From CAZNHL01 sp964572965 (GTDB lineage: Bacteria > Bacteroidota > Bacteroidia > Cytophagales > UBA9547): DNA of 64,000 bases. The translations under genes and the position numbers were made by a program. A model generated the notes under the pieces. The model was not told the DNA's origin, did not search any database, and saw only the letters and a program-made list of their open reading frames with translations. Each line of letters begins with the position of its first letter. Within the stretch, counting starts at the first letter, position 1. Positions 16,274 through 25,450 of the stretch are shown piece after piece. Location: NCBI GenBank assembly GCA_964572965.1, contig CAZNHL010000010.1:1-64000 (forward strand). Direction: 5' to 3'.

Positions 16274-16939
16274 ATGAAATTGCGATTATTATTCGTTGGG
16301 CTATTTTTTCCATTTATTGTTTTTGCTCAGATGTCTAAAGTAGAATTAGGCATAACAGCAGCGCCGCAGCTATCCAATCTGTATCCCTCTACACTAAATT
16401 CGTATGAAAAACCATTGTTGACTTATAGTGCAGGTATTAGTGGACAATATTTGTTGTCAAAATCATGGCTGGTTATGGCAGAATTGAATTATCAGCAAAC
16501 TGGCAGAAAAGTTAAATTCGGTGAGCAGTTTTGTTGTAATGGCAACGACCCTGCTCTCAACTATATTGAAGAAACTGTTTCACGCTCTAACTATTTCCAG
16601 ATACCTGTATTGCTTAGGTATCGTACCGATGTTGATAAGAAAGTGAGTTTCTTTTTTAATACAGGGGTTGACTGGTCTGTATTGCTTTCAAGCTCATTTA
16701 AAGTAACGGGCAGCTCTGGCGCATCAATAAAAACGACTGACAGTTCAAAGCATCCCAGCTATTTAGGCTGGATTTATGGTTTGGGTATGCAGTTGAATAT
16801 TTCTTCGAAACTGTACATACCGCTCGAATTACGCTATACGCATGTGATTGTAACCCCTGGTGGAATTGATTATTTGAACAATGTAAAATATGGTACACTA
16901 GGCTTAGTTACAGGGTTGACCTATCGTTTTGGACAATAA
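16274..16939 (+). CDS. Outer-membrane beta-barrel protein (PorT/OmpA-like barrel)
   Basis: About 221 residues from ATG 16274 (MKLRLLFVGLFFPFIVFAQ, a signal peptide); the longer frame from 16223 has no signal character. Alternating amphipathic strands (ELNYQQTGRKVKF, FQIPVLLRYRTD, SFFFNTGVDWSVLL, LGWIYGLGMQLNI, YIPLELRYTHV) and a terminal YRFGQ are typical of the small barrels annotated as porin or PorT family in Bacteroidota. Acts in the outer membrane; ligand unknown. It stands alone after a terminator. Confidence 0.8.
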   Translation: MKLRLLFVGLFFPFIVFAQMSKVELGITAAPQLSNLYPSTLNSYEKPLLTYSAGISGQYLLSKSWLVMAELNYQQTGRKVKFGEQFCCNGNDPALNYIEETVSRSNYFQIPVLLRYRTDVDKKVSFFFNTGVDWSVLLSSSFKVTGSSGASIKTTDSSKHPSYLGWIYGLGMQLNISSKLYIPLELRYTHVIVTPGGIDYLNNVKYGTLGLVTGLTYRFGQ

Positions 16940-17090
16940 TCCGGATTGCCTGAAATCTGTACAAGCAGCGTTATCCCGGGAAAACAGTTGCGAGACTTCG
17001 GTAGCTCCGTTTGTGAAGAGGTTTGAGAGAGTGATGTCCGGGGAAAAATCTGTGTAATTCTAGTGTTCAGCGGGAGAAGAGAAGAATAAA

Positions 17091-17123
17091 AAAAGAGCTC
17101 ATGATCGGATCGCGGGCTCTTTT
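17091..17123. terminator. Terminator-like hairpin
   Basis: Stem AAAAGAGC...GCTCTTTT with A and T runs on either side, between the barrel gene (+) and the small secreted peptide gene (-); could serve both. Confidence 0.7.
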
Positions 17124-17144
17124 AGCTTAGAAGTTTTTGCATGG

Positions 17145-17318
17145 TTAGATTTTATCGGTACAAGACGTCTCGCCAGAATTGAAAATGTTTTGAATCATAG
17201 AAGCTTTTTTGATAATTACTTGCTTCTGCTGCGCAGGTGCGGTTTTAAAAAAGGCAAAAGAATAGATTACTATAATGATGAGGGCCGCCAGGAAATAGCT
17301 TATTTTCATTGCTTTCAT
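17145..17318 (-). CDS. 57-residue putative secreted or membrane-anchored peptide
   Basis: A small frame on the minus strand. MKAMKISYFLAAL, then IIIVIYSFAFF, forms a signal peptide or single membrane helix, with a possible cleavage after TAPAQ. The ~27-residue remainder (QKQVIIKKASMIQNIFNSG, then ETSCTDKI) contains one Cys. A terminator-like hairpin follows 22 bp downstream, and there are 96 bp between its start and the convergent end of the epimerase gene. Both flanking regions are otherwise empty. I consider it likely real but cannot name it. Confidence 0.5.
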   Translation of the reverse strand: MKAMKISYFLAALIIIVIYSFAFFKTAPAQQKQVIIKKASMIQNIFNSGETSCTDKI

Positions 17319-17414
17319 AATATGTGGTTTTTAGGTGGAAATAATTAAATAAAAATCAACCTGGAAAAATTTCAGATGTCCTACCTAAAACGCAAACACT
17401 ATGCCATAATTGTA

Positions 17415-18410
17415 TCATTGAATAAAACAAAGTTGTCCGTTTTTCTCCTGAGCCAAAGCGAACGGTTCATCTTTTAAAATAAAAAAACCGTCCAGATCGG
17501 CATAATCGCATAATCCGGTTAATCTCAGGGCAGAAGAAATTCCCAGTGAAGTTTCTACCATACAGCCTATCATTGTTTTAAGGCCCGCATTTTTAGCATT
17601 GGTTAAAATCTCAATTCCCTTAAAATAACCACCGGCTTTCATCAGTTTCATGTTGACCCCGTGGAACTGTTCCACAATTTGCGACATGTCAGCAGAAGAT
17701 GTTACACTCTCGTCAGCGAATATGTCAAAACGTGCGTGTTTTTTTAAATGCTTATATTCTTCTGTCAAAGCGGCAGGCAACGGCTGTTCTATGAATGAAA
17801 TTTGTTTGATATGGGCAATTGACTCCTGGAAAATGATTTGCTCTTCAACATCCTGCCAGCTTTCGTTACCATCTATCATGATAGGTTGTTTGCAGAAAGT
17901 CAGCAGTTCGTCCAGAGCGGCAATAGCATTGCTTTTATTAACCTTGAGTTTGATGTATGGAAAGCGCTGTAACCGGTGCTCTTCGAAAAAGCCTTGCAAC
18001 TTGCCTTCGTCCATAATTGGGAGGGTATAGCACGTTCCGGCATTTGTAACTTCAGGTACATTTAGAATACTTGCCACCGACTTGCCCGACTTCTTACTTA
18101 AATAATGAACGTAAGCCGACTCAATAGCAAAACGCAAAGCATAATGCGGCTTTACCAGATTAAGAAGTTTACTTAAATCCGTCAGAGAGCTGATCCCTGC
18201 CGGTTTACTTACAAGGAAGCGTGCAAAATCTTTGCGGATATTTTCAGGAGTTTCGTCATAACGCACATTTGGAGCTACCTCGCCCATTCCTTCAAAAGTA
18301 CCGTCGCTTATTTTTACCACAAAGTTTGTTTTGAAGTCCGAGGCATTACGGGCTATTTTCCAGGTATACCTTAATTCCAGGTGTAGTTCTTCGAGGGTAA
18401 TAGTAAGCAT
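17415..18410 (-). CDS. Dipeptide (L-Ala-D/L-Glu) epimerase, enolase superfamily
   Basis: 331 codons, the usual length. Muconate-lactonizing subgroup features: capping domain, then the KxK motif at K154/K156 (YIKLKVN), metal ligands D180 (MIDGNESW), E208 (FIEQPLP) and D233 (FADESV), and the second catalytic lysine K258 in MKLMKAGG. A GCMVETSLG segment follows. The reaction is Mg-dependent epimerisation of the second residue of Ala-Glu-type dipeptides, usually for murein peptide recycling. Substrate assignment rests on family resemblance. A DoxX-like gene lies upstream on the same strand, separated by a 35-nt palindrome. Confidence 0.88.
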   Translation of the reverse strand: MLTITLEELHLELRYTWKIARNASDFKTNFVVKISDGTFEGMGEVAPNVRYDETPENIRKDFARFLVSKPAGISSLTDLSKLLNLVKPHYALRFAIESAYVHYLSKKSGKSVASILNVPEVTNAGTCYTLPIMDEGKLQGFFEEHRLQRFPYIKLKVNKSNAIAALDELLTFCKQPIMIDGNESWQDVEEQIIFQESIAHIKQISFIEQPLPAALTEEYKHLKKHARFDIFADESVTSSADMSQIVEQFHGVNMKLMKAGGYFKGIEILTNAKNAGLKTMIGCMVETSLGISSALRLTGLCDYADLDGFFILKDEPFALAQEKNGQLCFIQ

Positions 18411-18446
18411 TTAACAGGTAGTTATTGATTTGCGCTTATAGATATA

Positions 18447-18481
18447 ATAGGATTGCCGGCGGGTCCCGCCGGCAATCCTAT
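18447..18481. repeat. 35-nt near-perfect palindrome between two minus-strand genes
   Basis: 17-bp perfect arms (ATAGGATTGCCGGCGGG and complement) around one base. GC-rich against the local background. The 12-mer TTATAGATATAA stands on both sides (18436-18447 and 18501-18512), the second copy inside the DoxX-like coding end. No T run on the minus strand, so a REP-like element or mRNA-stabilising hairpin fits better than an intrinsic terminator. Confidence 0.7.
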
Positions 18482-18487
18482 ATGTTA

Positions 18488-18856
18488 TTAATTTTTGTCT
18501 TTATAGATATAAGAGACAGCAAGAATCCCTAAAAAGAACAAAGGCATAAGCATATAGCCAATGTTTCTGTCTACAAAACTGTGGCTCAAAAATGCGAATA
18601 TTAAAGTAAACGATAACCCTGCATAGGCCCATTCCTTAACTTTAGCCGGTGTTTTCGGATAAGTAATTGCAATGACACCAAGCACTTTTGCGATAGTTAA
18701 TGAGTAGGCAAAATAATCAGGATAACCTAATGCCTTTGTTCCGAAGGTCATATATTGGGGAGCAAAAATCCAGGTACTCATAGGCATGACCGCTTCCATT
18801 AATGCAATAATGATAGTGGCTGTCCAGAAGATAATTTTAGTTGATTTACTAGTCAT
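18488..18856 (-). CDS. DoxX-like small membrane protein
   Basis: 122 codons with four hydrophobic helices. The pattern FAYSLTIAKVLGVIAITYPKTP, here given as LTIAKVLGVIAI, followed by VKEWAYAGLSFTLI, and an MLMPLFFLGILAVSYIY last helix is that of DoxX-like/DUF4267-type proteins of Bacteroidota. These are inner-membrane proteins of uncertain role, sometimes linked to oxidative stress. Same strand as the epimerase but separated by a strong palindrome. The 306 bp beyond its start (18857-19162) hold only an AT-rich region without convincing genes. Confidence 0.8.
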   Translation of the reverse strand: MTSKSTKIIFWTATIIIALMEAVMPMSTWIFAPQYMTFGTKALGYPDYFAYSLTIAKVLGVIAITYPKTPAKVKEWAYAGLSFTLIFAFLSHSFVDRNIGYMLMPLFFLGILAVSYIYKDKN

Positions 18857-19162
18857 ATGATTGGTTGTTTTTTCGAAGTTAATATGTTTTTTCTTTTGGG
18901 AACAAACCTTGAAATTATTCTATTCAATATTCCGGATTTTTTTAGGTGTAAGGTAAAGTGTTTTGATGTAAGTTTTAACAAAAAAGTAATTTATAGGAAT
19001 CGTTTTTTTCTGTTTAATTGCTGCATTATTATAATTGTAGCAATTGTTATTTCTTTTATCCGCATTTGTGCTAGGTTCCTGTTGCAGCAATAGAACATGT
19101 GAAGGTTTTGCTTTGTCTGAACTTAGTTGGGTGCCTTACAACCAAGGGGGGCAATTAAATTC

Positions 19163-19477
19163 ATGAGTAATAAGGGGAACATAATTACATATGAATGTTA
19201 TGTATATCAAAATGGAGGTGATATTCTCAAGAGAGAAGGGGAATCGAAATGCACTGCACCTTGTGAAAAATGGTATTCAGGACGATTAAATTCTAATAAA
19301 GATCAGGGCTTTAGTATCGTGTCAATTGATCTCATAAAACGTAGTGACAAAGAATGGCCTTCGTTAGGGGTTGACGGTTATTTAGCAGATATAAATACAT
19401 TAGATACTTTGCATATGGATTTGAATGGGAAAAGCATTTTAAAAACTTTTATTATACCGTTAGAAACAACAGACTGA
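19163..19477 (+). CDS. Hypothetical protein or gene remnant
   Basis: About 105 codons from ATG 19163 (MSNKGNIITYECYVYQ); a longer version would need a TTG at 19127, just after an in-frame TAG. Two Cys lie close together (CTAPCEKW), and the rest is polar with a beta pattern. No signal peptide, no known domain, and base composition like that of surrounding non-coding DNA. It reads like the C-terminal part of a larger protein, so it could be a truncated gene. Existence uncertain. Confidence 0.4.
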   Translation: MSNKGNIITYECYVYQNGGDILKREGESKCTAPCEKWYSGRLNSNKDQGFSIVSIDLIKRSDKEWPSLGVDGYLADINTLDTLHMDLNGKSILKTFIIPLETTD

Positions 19478-19615
19478 AAATTTTGCACATAGTTTCCTGC
19501 GCTTGAGTTTACAGTTTAGGCTATTTTCCTTCGCATCAATTTTTTTTACAATAATGTAAAGCCTTTCAATGCTCCAAAATCTAATATTGAGACATCATAA
19601 TTCAACAAAACTAAA

Positions 19616-20731
19616 ATGAAAAAACAACTGCTGATAGCAGCAATATCTGTCCTGTGCTATACCACAAACGCACAAAATGTAAATATTCCCGATGCAGCTT
19701 TCAAGTCATATCTCGTAGGGAATACTTCTATTAACACTAATGGGGATACTGAAATTCAGGTAAGTGAAGCAGAGGCTTTTTCAGGGAGTATTAGGATCTA
19801 CGATCTGGGCATCTCTGATTTGACCGGAATAGAGGCATTTACGGCTTTAATAGAACTGCACAGTGCTATGAATTTATTGACTTCATTAGACGTGAGTAAA
19901 AATCTCGCTTTAGAGACGCTGGATTGCTCTTGGAATCAGTTGACTTCCTTGAAACTGAGTCCAAATACCGGTTTGGAAACGTTAATATGTCAGAACAATA
20001 AACTGACTTCTTTAGATGTGAGTGGCAATACAGGTTTGTCACTATTGGAGTGCTCTGAAAACCAATTGGCCTCCTTGGATCTGGGTTCAAATGCCGTTTT
20101 ATTCAATTTAAGTTGCTGGGATAATAAACTGACATCTTTAGACCTTAGCTCTAATATTATTCTGAAATACCTTAGCTGTCAGCAAAATCAATTAACTTCT
20201 CTAGATGTAAGTGCCAATACCGCCTTAGTAGTAATTGGCTGTGGATATAATAAATTAACCTCTTTAGATCTTAGTTCAAATACAGATTTGATAGCATTGT
20301 ATTGCCGGTCTAATCAATTAACAAACTTAAATATGGCTAATGGGAATAGCCACAATATAGTAGACCTCGAGGTTTATGATAATCCAGACCTGACCAGCAT
20401 TAAGGTAGATGATGCTTCAGTCATTGCCAATAATCCTATCTGGAAAAATACAGATCCTGGCTTGGTGTTGGTCGATGATAATACAACAGCAAGCATAAGT
20501 GATCTTGGAATTGAAGATATTTTTAACATTTACCCAAATCCTGTATCATCTGTTTTGCATATAGAAACTCCGGTAAATACAGTCATAACAATTACTACAC
20601 CGTTAGGAGAAGAAGTGCTTTCTGCTCTGGTCAATCACAGAAACCATACGATTGATGTCAGCAGTTTTGTGGCAGGGATTTACTTTTTGAAAACATCTAA
20701 AGGAGACGTAATTAAGTTTGTGAAAGAATAG
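19616..20731 (+). CDS. Secreted leucine-rich-repeat protein with T9SS sorting domain
   Basis: 371 codons. Signal peptide MKKQLLIAAISVLCYTTNAQ, then an NIPDAAFKSYLVGN entry typical of Bacteroidota LRR proteins. About nine LRRs of 20-22 residues follow, with the frame LTSLDVSxNTxLxxLxCxxN (residues ~75-245). The last ~75 residues are a type A T9SS sorting domain (FNIYPNPVSSVLHIET ... AGIYFLKTSKGDVIKFVKE). Therefore exported through the outer membrane and surface-attached or secreted; LRRs generally bind proteins or glycans. Own transcription unit closed by the hairpin at 20761-20794. Confidence 0.9.
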   Translation: MKKQLLIAAISVLCYTTNAQNVNIPDAAFKSYLVGNTSINTNGDTEIQVSEAEAFSGSIRIYDLGISDLTGIEAFTALIELHSAMNLLTSLDVSKNLALETLDCSWNQLTSLKLSPNTGLETLICQNNKLTSLDVSGNTGLSLLECSENQLASLDLGSNAVLFNLSCWDNKLTSLDLSSNIILKYLSCQQNQLTSLDVSANTALVVIGCGYNKLTSLDLSSNTDLIALYCRSNQLTNLNMANGNSHNIVDLEVYDNPDLTSIKVDDASVIANNPIWKNTDPGLVLVDDNTTASISDLGIEDIFNIYPNPVSSVLHIETPVNTVITITTPLGEEVLSALVNHRNHTIDVSSFVAGIYFLKTSKGDVIKFVKE

Positions 20732-20760
20732 CTGTGCTGTTTTGTTTTTTGTTAAAGCTG

Positions 20761-20794
20761 AAAGCCTTTCTGAATTTCCCGGGAAGGCTTTTTT
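20761..20794 (+). terminator. Intrinsic terminator after LRR gene
   Basis: AAAGCCTT / AAGGCTTTT stem with a short GC-rich loop and a T run, 30 bp after the stop. Confidence 0.8.
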
Positions 20795-20866
20795 ATGTTT
20801 CAAAGTTCAGTGACTTCAAAGAAGTGTATATACTTTTTAAAAATGACAAGTCTTGCGTTTTCTCCC

Positions 20867-20896
20867 TTGAAAAGAACGAAAAAACACTTAATTTTG
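20867..20896 (+). promoter_or_regulatory. Promoter of the thrA-thrB unit
   Basis: TTG (20867-20869), 19-nt gap, TAATTTTG (20889-20896): both elements of the Bacteroidota consensus. Initiation would be near 20903, giving an ~85-nt leader before thrA. I recognise no riboswitch or leader peptide in it. Confidence 0.75.
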
Positions 20897-20988
20897 CAGC
20901 TTGATAAATTTAGGGGCATTGTGTCCTTTTGGGTCGGATCGGTTTGTAGCGGTCAGGCTATGTTTTTACTCTAATAAATTATTTCTCA

Positions 20989-23439
20989 ATGAGAGTCTTA
21001 AAATTCGGTGGTACTTCGGTAGGTTCAGTTCAGAACATCAAAGCAGTAATGGACATCGTGGTAAACAAGCAGAAAAGCAGTAAGCAGATTGCTGTCGTTT
21101 TTTCAGCGATGACCGGTGTTACCAATAGTTTAATTGAAATGGGTCGCCTTGCTTCTATTAGTGACGATTCGTACCTGACGCACCTGAAAACCATTGAAAA
21201 CAGACATTTTGAGGTGATTAATGCTTTGATAGATGTACAGCTGCAAAGCAAAGTGTTGGCTAATGTAAAGCTGATGCTGAATGAACTTGAAGGTCTTTTG
21301 CATGGTGTTTTCCTTGTAAAAGAAATTTCTAAGCGTACTGGTGACCTTGTGGTAAGTTTCGGAGAGAGACTTTCTTCTTATATCATCACTGAGGCGATCA
21401 AACAAACACAACCTGATGCTGAGTTTGTGGACGCCCGCACTTTGATTAAAACCGACGACAACTTCGGTAATGCTCGTGTGAACTTCAAGGCCACTGAAGA
21501 GAATATTAAAAACTACTTCAAAGACCATAAGTCATTACAGTTGGTTACCGGTTTTGTGGCTTCTACTGATAAAAATGAAACTACTACGCTTGGCCGTGGT
21601 GGTTCTGACTATACTGCTGCCATCTTCGGTGCTGCGCTTGATTGCGAAGAAATCGAAATATGGACAGACGTTGACGGTATGTTAACGGCTGATCCGCGTA
21701 TGGTGAAAAAGGCATTTACGCTTCCTTCTGTTTCCTACATTGAAGCAATGGAGTTGTCGCACTTCGGCGCTAAAGTAATTTATCCGCCAACATTGCAGCC
21801 TGCATTTGCTAAGAAAATTCCGATCAGCATCAGAAATACTTTCAACCCGTCTTTCGGTGGGACTATTATTTCTGACAAAGCTGCTGCAGGAGATTATACT
21901 ATCAAAGGTATTTCTTCTATCAGTGACATTGCTCTGATCAATATTCAGGGAAGCGGTATGATGGGTGAAACCGGTTTTTCCGGGCGTCTGTTCACTGCTT
22001 TGGCTAAGAAAAAAGTGAACCTGATTTTGATTACTCAGGCATCATCTGAATACTCAATCAGTTTTGCAATAGCGCCTACTGAAGCTGCTTTGGCTAAAGA
22101 AACGATTGAGGAGGAGTTTGAAAATGAATTACGCACAGGAAAACTTGATCCTGTTAACATAGAGACAGACCTTTCTGTAGTAGCCATCATAGGCGAGAAC
22201 ATGCGCCGTACGCCGGGTATAGCAGGAAAGCTGTTCCAGGCATTGGGTCACAATGGTATCAACATCGTGGCTATTGCTCAGGGTTCTTCTGAGTACAATG
22301 TTTCTGTAGTGATTAAAAAGCCTGATCTGGCAAAAGGCCTGAACGCATTGCATGACAGTTTCTTCCTTTCAGGAACAAAGTCATTGAATGTATTTATTGT
22401 AGGTCTTGGTCTGATCGGTAAAACACTGATTAACCAGATTGCAAAACAGTCTGAATATCTGAGTAAAAACAAGTCTTTGAAAATCAATATTGTTGGTGTG
22501 GTGAATACTAAGAAAATGGTATTCAATGCTGATGGTCTTGATCTGACAAACTGGGAAGCTTCATTGGAAAATGGTGAAGCGAGTGACATGGAAGCATTTG
22601 TGAATAAAATGCGTTCATTGAACCTGCCAAACTCAGTTTTTGTAGACAACACTTCAAGCAAAGAGGTGGTGAAATACTATGAGACGATCCTGAAATCAAG
22701 CGTTTCTGTAGTAACGCCGAATAAACTGGCTAACTCAGGTACATACGATAACTATCAGGCTTTGCGCAATGCTGCTAAAAAGCATGGTGTTCAGTTCCTG
22801 TATGAAACCAACGTAGGTGCAGGTTTGCCTATCATTGGTACATTAAAAGACTTGTTGAATTCAGGCGATCAGATCCTGAAAATTGAAGCGGTGCTTTCAG
22901 GTACATTGTCATTTATTTTCAACTCTTACAAAGCAGGCACTTCGTTCAGCGAAATTGTAAAAGAAGCAAAAGCAAAAGGTTATACAGAACCGGATCCTCG
23001 TGATGACCTGAACGGTATGGACGTTGCACGTAAGATATTGATCTTGTCTCGTGACAGCGGTTTCGCTATGGAGCCTACAGATGTACAGGTAGAAAATATC
23101 CTTCCTCAGAACTGCTGTGATGCAAAAACTGTTGAAGAGTTCTTTGTGGAATTAGAGAAGTCAAATGATTTCTTTGAGAAGCGTAGAAAAGAAGCCGAAG
23201 ATGCAGGCAAGGTATTGCGTTTCATAGCATCGTTGGAAAACGGAAAAGCTTCTGTAACACTTCAGGCAGTAGATGGCGGTCACCCGTTCTATTCTCTGTC
23301 GGGAAGCGATAACATTATCTCGTTCACAACAGAGCGTTACCTGAATCGTCCATTGGTTGTTAAAGGCCCGGGAGCAGGTGCAGAAGTAACAGCAGCAGGC
23401 GTGTTTGCCGATATTATCAAAGTAGGATCTACTTTATAG
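20989..23439 (+). CDS. thrA: Bifunctional aspartate kinase / homoserine dehydrogenase
   Basis: 816 codons, typical of ThrA. The N-terminal kinase has KFGGTSVGS (residues 4-12), FGERLSSYI, TLGRGGSDYTA and EIWTDVDGM. Two ACT regulatory modules follow (about 320-460: INIQGSGMMG, VVAIIGENMR). The dehydrogenase half starts at ~465 with the NAD(P)-binding NVFIVGLGLIGKTL, then the catalytic region VVTPNKLAN, YETNVGAGLPIIGTL and DPRDDLNGMDVARK. It catalyses the first and third steps from aspartate toward threonine and methionine in the cytosol, with allosteric control through ACT domains. thrB follows after 213 bp; thrC is 28 kb away. Confidence 0.97.
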   Translation: MRVLKFGGTSVGSVQNIKAVMDIVVNKQKSSKQIAVVFSAMTGVTNSLIEMGRLASISDDSYLTHLKTIENRHFEVINALIDVQLQSKVLANVKLMLNELEGLLHGVFLVKEISKRTGDLVVSFGERLSSYIITEAIKQTQPDAEFVDARTLIKTDDNFGNARVNFKATEENIKNYFKDHKSLQLVTGFVASTDKNETTTLGRGGSDYTAAIFGAALDCEEIEIWTDVDGMLTADPRMVKKAFTLPSVSYIEAMELSHFGAKVIYPPTLQPAFAKKIPISIRNTFNPSFGGTIISDKAAAGDYTIKGISSISDIALINIQGSGMMGETGFSGRLFTALAKKKVNLILITQASSEYSISFAIAPTEAALAKETIEEEFENELRTGKLDPVNIETDLSVVAIIGENMRRTPGIAGKLFQALGHNGINIVAIAQGSSEYNVSVVIKKPDLAKGLNALHDSFFLSGTKSLNVFIVGLGLIGKTLINQIAKQSEYLSKNKSLKINIVGVVNTKKMVFNADGLDLTNWEASLENGEASDMEAFVNKMRSLNLPNSVFVDNTSSKEVVKYYETILKSSVSVVTPNKLANSGTYDNYQALRNAAKKHGVQFLYETNVGAGLPIIGTLKDLLNSGDQILKIEAVLSGTLSFIFNSYKAGTSFSEIVKEAKAKGYTEPDPRDDLNGMDVARKILILSRDSGFAMEPTDVQVENILPQNCCDAKTVEEFFVELEKSNDFFEKRRKEAEDAGKVLRFIASLENGKASVTLQAVDGGHPFYSLSGSDNIISFTTERYLNRPLVVKGPGAGAEVTAAGVFADIIKVGSTL

Positions 23440-23650
23440 TAGTATTGAGAAGTGGGTAGTGAGTATTGAGAAATGTCCTGCTCCTTTTTAGTTTGCTTGG
23501 TAATATAGAGATATGTGTCTAGGTGACTTCTAGATGAGTAGTATACTCCATAGTCTCAAGTGTTAGTTTAAATTTTGAAGTCATTGTAGTAAGATGTGTA
23601 TTGCGGTCTTTATTGATCTCACTACTCAAATCTCACTACTCACTACTATA
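23437..23650. repeat. Short inverted repeats in thrA-thrB spacer
   Basis: GTAGTGAGTATTGAG-type sequence after thrA (23437-23473) faces CTCACTACTCAAATCTCAC-type sequence before thrB (23616-23650). The two are approximately complementary. Such short GTAGTGAG repeats are common intergenic elements in this phylum; here they could fold the spacer of a bicistronic mRNA. Confidence 0.5.
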
Positions 23651-23652
23651 TA

Positions 23653-24582
23653 ATGGAATCAATAAAAGTATTTGCACCGGCAACGGTTGCTAACGTAGTT
23701 TGCGGATTTGATGTGCTTGGTTTTGCTGTGCACAATCCCGGTGATGAAGTAATCATGCGCCTGAGCGATAAGCCGGGTGTACGCATTACGAAAATTGAAG
23801 GTGATAATGGCCGTTTGCCATTGGAGGCAGAACGCAATACGGTTGGTATTTCTGTATTGAATTACCTGAGTCATATTGGTTCGCAGCAAGGGATTGAAAT
23901 TGAATTGTTCAAAAAAATGCCACTAGGCAGCGGTATGGGCTCAAGCTCTGCCAGTACGGTAGCAGGTGTTTTTGCGATCAATGAACTGATGGGTAAAAAG
24001 CTGACTAAGCAGGAGTTGCTTCCATTCGCAATGGAGGGCGAGCGCCTGGCTTGTGGTTCTGCCCATGCTGATAACGTTGCTCCGGCTTTGTTCGGTGGTT
24101 TTGTGCTGGTAAGAAGCTATGAACCGTTGGATGTAATTCAGTTGCCAACTCCGGAAAACTTGTGGTGCTCTGTTATTCACCCGCATATTGAAGTACAAAC
24201 CAAAGATGCACGCCGTATTCTGCCTGAAAAAGTGGCATTGAGAGATGGTGTGAAGCAATGGGGCAATGTGGGCGGATTAGTAGCAGGTTTATACACCAGC
24301 GACTATGACCTGATCGGCAGAAGTTTACAGGATTTCCTTGTAGAGCCTGTGCGTTCTATCTTAATCCCTGGTTTTCATAAAGTAAAAGAAGCAGCATTGA
24401 GCGCCGGTGCTATTGGCGGAGGGATTTCCGGTTCAGGGCCGTCAATCTTTGTTTTAAGTAAAGATGAGAAAACTGCTCAGGCAGCAGCAGCAGCTATGAG
24501 CAAGACATTCCATGATATTAAGATCGGAAACGAAACTTATGTTTCTAAAGTGAACCCTCATGGTCCGGTTGTGATCGGATAA
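23653..24582 (+). CDS. thrB: Homoserine kinase
   Basis: 309 codons, usual length. GHMP kinase: ATVANVVCGFDVLGFAV near the N-terminus, ATP-binding glycine/serine loop PLGSGMGSSSAS (residues 90-101), and GAIGGGISGSGPS in the C-terminal domain. It phosphorylates homoserine for threonine synthesis, immediately upstream of threonine synthase. It shares strand and pathway with thrA; the 213-bp spacer has no promoter I can identify, so co-transcription is likely. Followed by the 19-bp-stem terminator. Confidence 0.95.
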   Translation: MESIKVFAPATVANVVCGFDVLGFAVHNPGDEVIMRLSDKPGVRITKIEGDNGRLPLEAERNTVGISVLNYLSHIGSQQGIEIELFKKMPLGSGMGSSSASTVAGVFAINELMGKKLTKQELLPFAMEGERLACGSAHADNVAPALFGGFVLVRSYEPLDVIQLPTPENLWCSVIHPHIEVQTKDARRILPEKVALRDGVKQWGNVGGLVAGLYTSDYDLIGRSLQDFLVEPVRSILIPGFHKVKEAALSAGAIGGGISGSGPSIFVLSKDEKTAQAAAAAMSKTFHDIKIGNETYVSKVNPHGPVVIG

Positions 24583-24600
24583 CGATAATCAAAATACAGA

Positions 24601-24645
24601 AAACTAACGAAGGCCCGATCTGATAAATCGGGCCTTCGTTAGTTT
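24601..24645 (+). terminator. Strong intrinsic terminator after thrB
   Basis: Perfect 19-bp stem (AAACTAACGAAGGCCCGAT and complement), 7-nt loop, 18 bp after the thrB stop. Confidence 0.9.
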
Positions 24646-24675
24646 AAGTAAAAAATCATTCATCCCTCAAATCCG

Positions 24676-24855
24676 GTTGTTTGGCTAAAATATAAGTTGG
24701 TACATATAAAAAATGAATATTGTAAAAAGCCTTGCCGTATATTTGATTAAGCTAAAGGAGAAAAAAGTAATAACTGATTTCCTGGTTTAAATAATAAATA
24801 GGTTGGTTGAGGTCATTTTATGCCATCTGCATTGCGGATGGCATATTTTTTTGCC
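24676..24855 (+). ncRNA. Tandem small-RNA unit 1 (predicted)
   Basis: First of four similar units filling a 1067-bp region without convincing genes. Conserved parts: TTGGCTAAAATAT, a box TATATTTG (24738-24745) matching TAnnTTTG, GATTAAGCTAAA, a ~35-nt variable stretch, AATAAATAGGTTGGTTGAGG, then hairpin ATGCCATCTGC..GCGGATGGCAT (24820-24844) followed by eight T. Read as promoter, RNA body and intrinsic terminator, it predicts an RNA of ~100 nt (about 24752-24852). A 25-codon ORF (MNIVKSLAVYLIKLK...) overlaps the box but is not conserved in unit 4. Confidence 0.6.
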
Positions 24856-24939
24856 CAGAATCCAGGACAATCTAAATAAATTTTACCACACAGGTTCCGG
24901 CAGCCAGCAGAAGGGAATTTTGTTCGTCCTTGAAAATCA

Positions 24940-25117
24940 GTTGTTTGGCTAAAAAATATATCGTTAGGTATAAAAATCAAATATGCTAAAAAGTGCCTCC
25001 GTATATTCGGGTAAGCTAAAGAGAAAAAGACATTGACTAATTACTTGGGTTAGATATTAAATAGATTGGTTAGGGTTGTTATATGCCATCTGCAGTGCAG
25101 GTGGCATATTTTTTTGC
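24940..25117 (+). ncRNA. Tandem small-RNA unit 2 (predicted)
   Basis: Most diverged copy: box TATATTCG (25002-25009), body with ATAGATTGGTTAGGG, and hairpin 25083-25107 with two paired-region changes (TGCAGTGCAGGTGGCAT) that partly preserve the stem, followed by seven T. The upstream TTGTTTGGCTAAAA block is intact. The sequence before it (TTTTGTTCGTCCTTGAAAATCA) is also repeated before unit 3. Confidence 0.55.
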
Positions 25118-25198
25118 CTTGTTTTCTTCTGCTAGTCAGAAACAAAGAACAAATGGAATTATCAGAGATGGGAAATTTTGTTCGTCCTTCAAAATCAA

Positions 25199-25374
25199 TT
25201 GTTTGGCTAAAATATCTGTTGGTACATATAAAAAGTAAATATGGTAAAAAGCACTGCCGTATATTTGATTAAGCTAAAAGAAAATGTTATAAACGGTTTT
25301 CTTGGTTTAAGGTAATAAATAGGTTGGTTGAGATTATTTTATGCCATCTGCATTTGCGGATGGCATATTTGTTT
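25199..25374 (+). ncRNA. Tandem small-RNA unit 3 (predicted)
   Basis: Box TATATTTG (25260-25267), GATTAAGCTAAAA, variable core, TAATAAATAGGTTGGTTGAG, hairpin 25341-25366 and a T-rich tail. Closest to unit 1. Confidence 0.6.
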
Positions 25375-25450
25375 TGTAGATACTTGGTTTGGCAACGCTC
25401 TTGTCGTCAGTTACTTGTATGATTAGACGTTCGTCTGAAAAATAAATGTA

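Noticed and set aside
18857..19093. 78-codon plus-strand ORF starting at the DoxX-like gene's start
   Set aside because: Phe/Ile-rich translation of AT-rich intergenic DNA, no start context, no family pattern.
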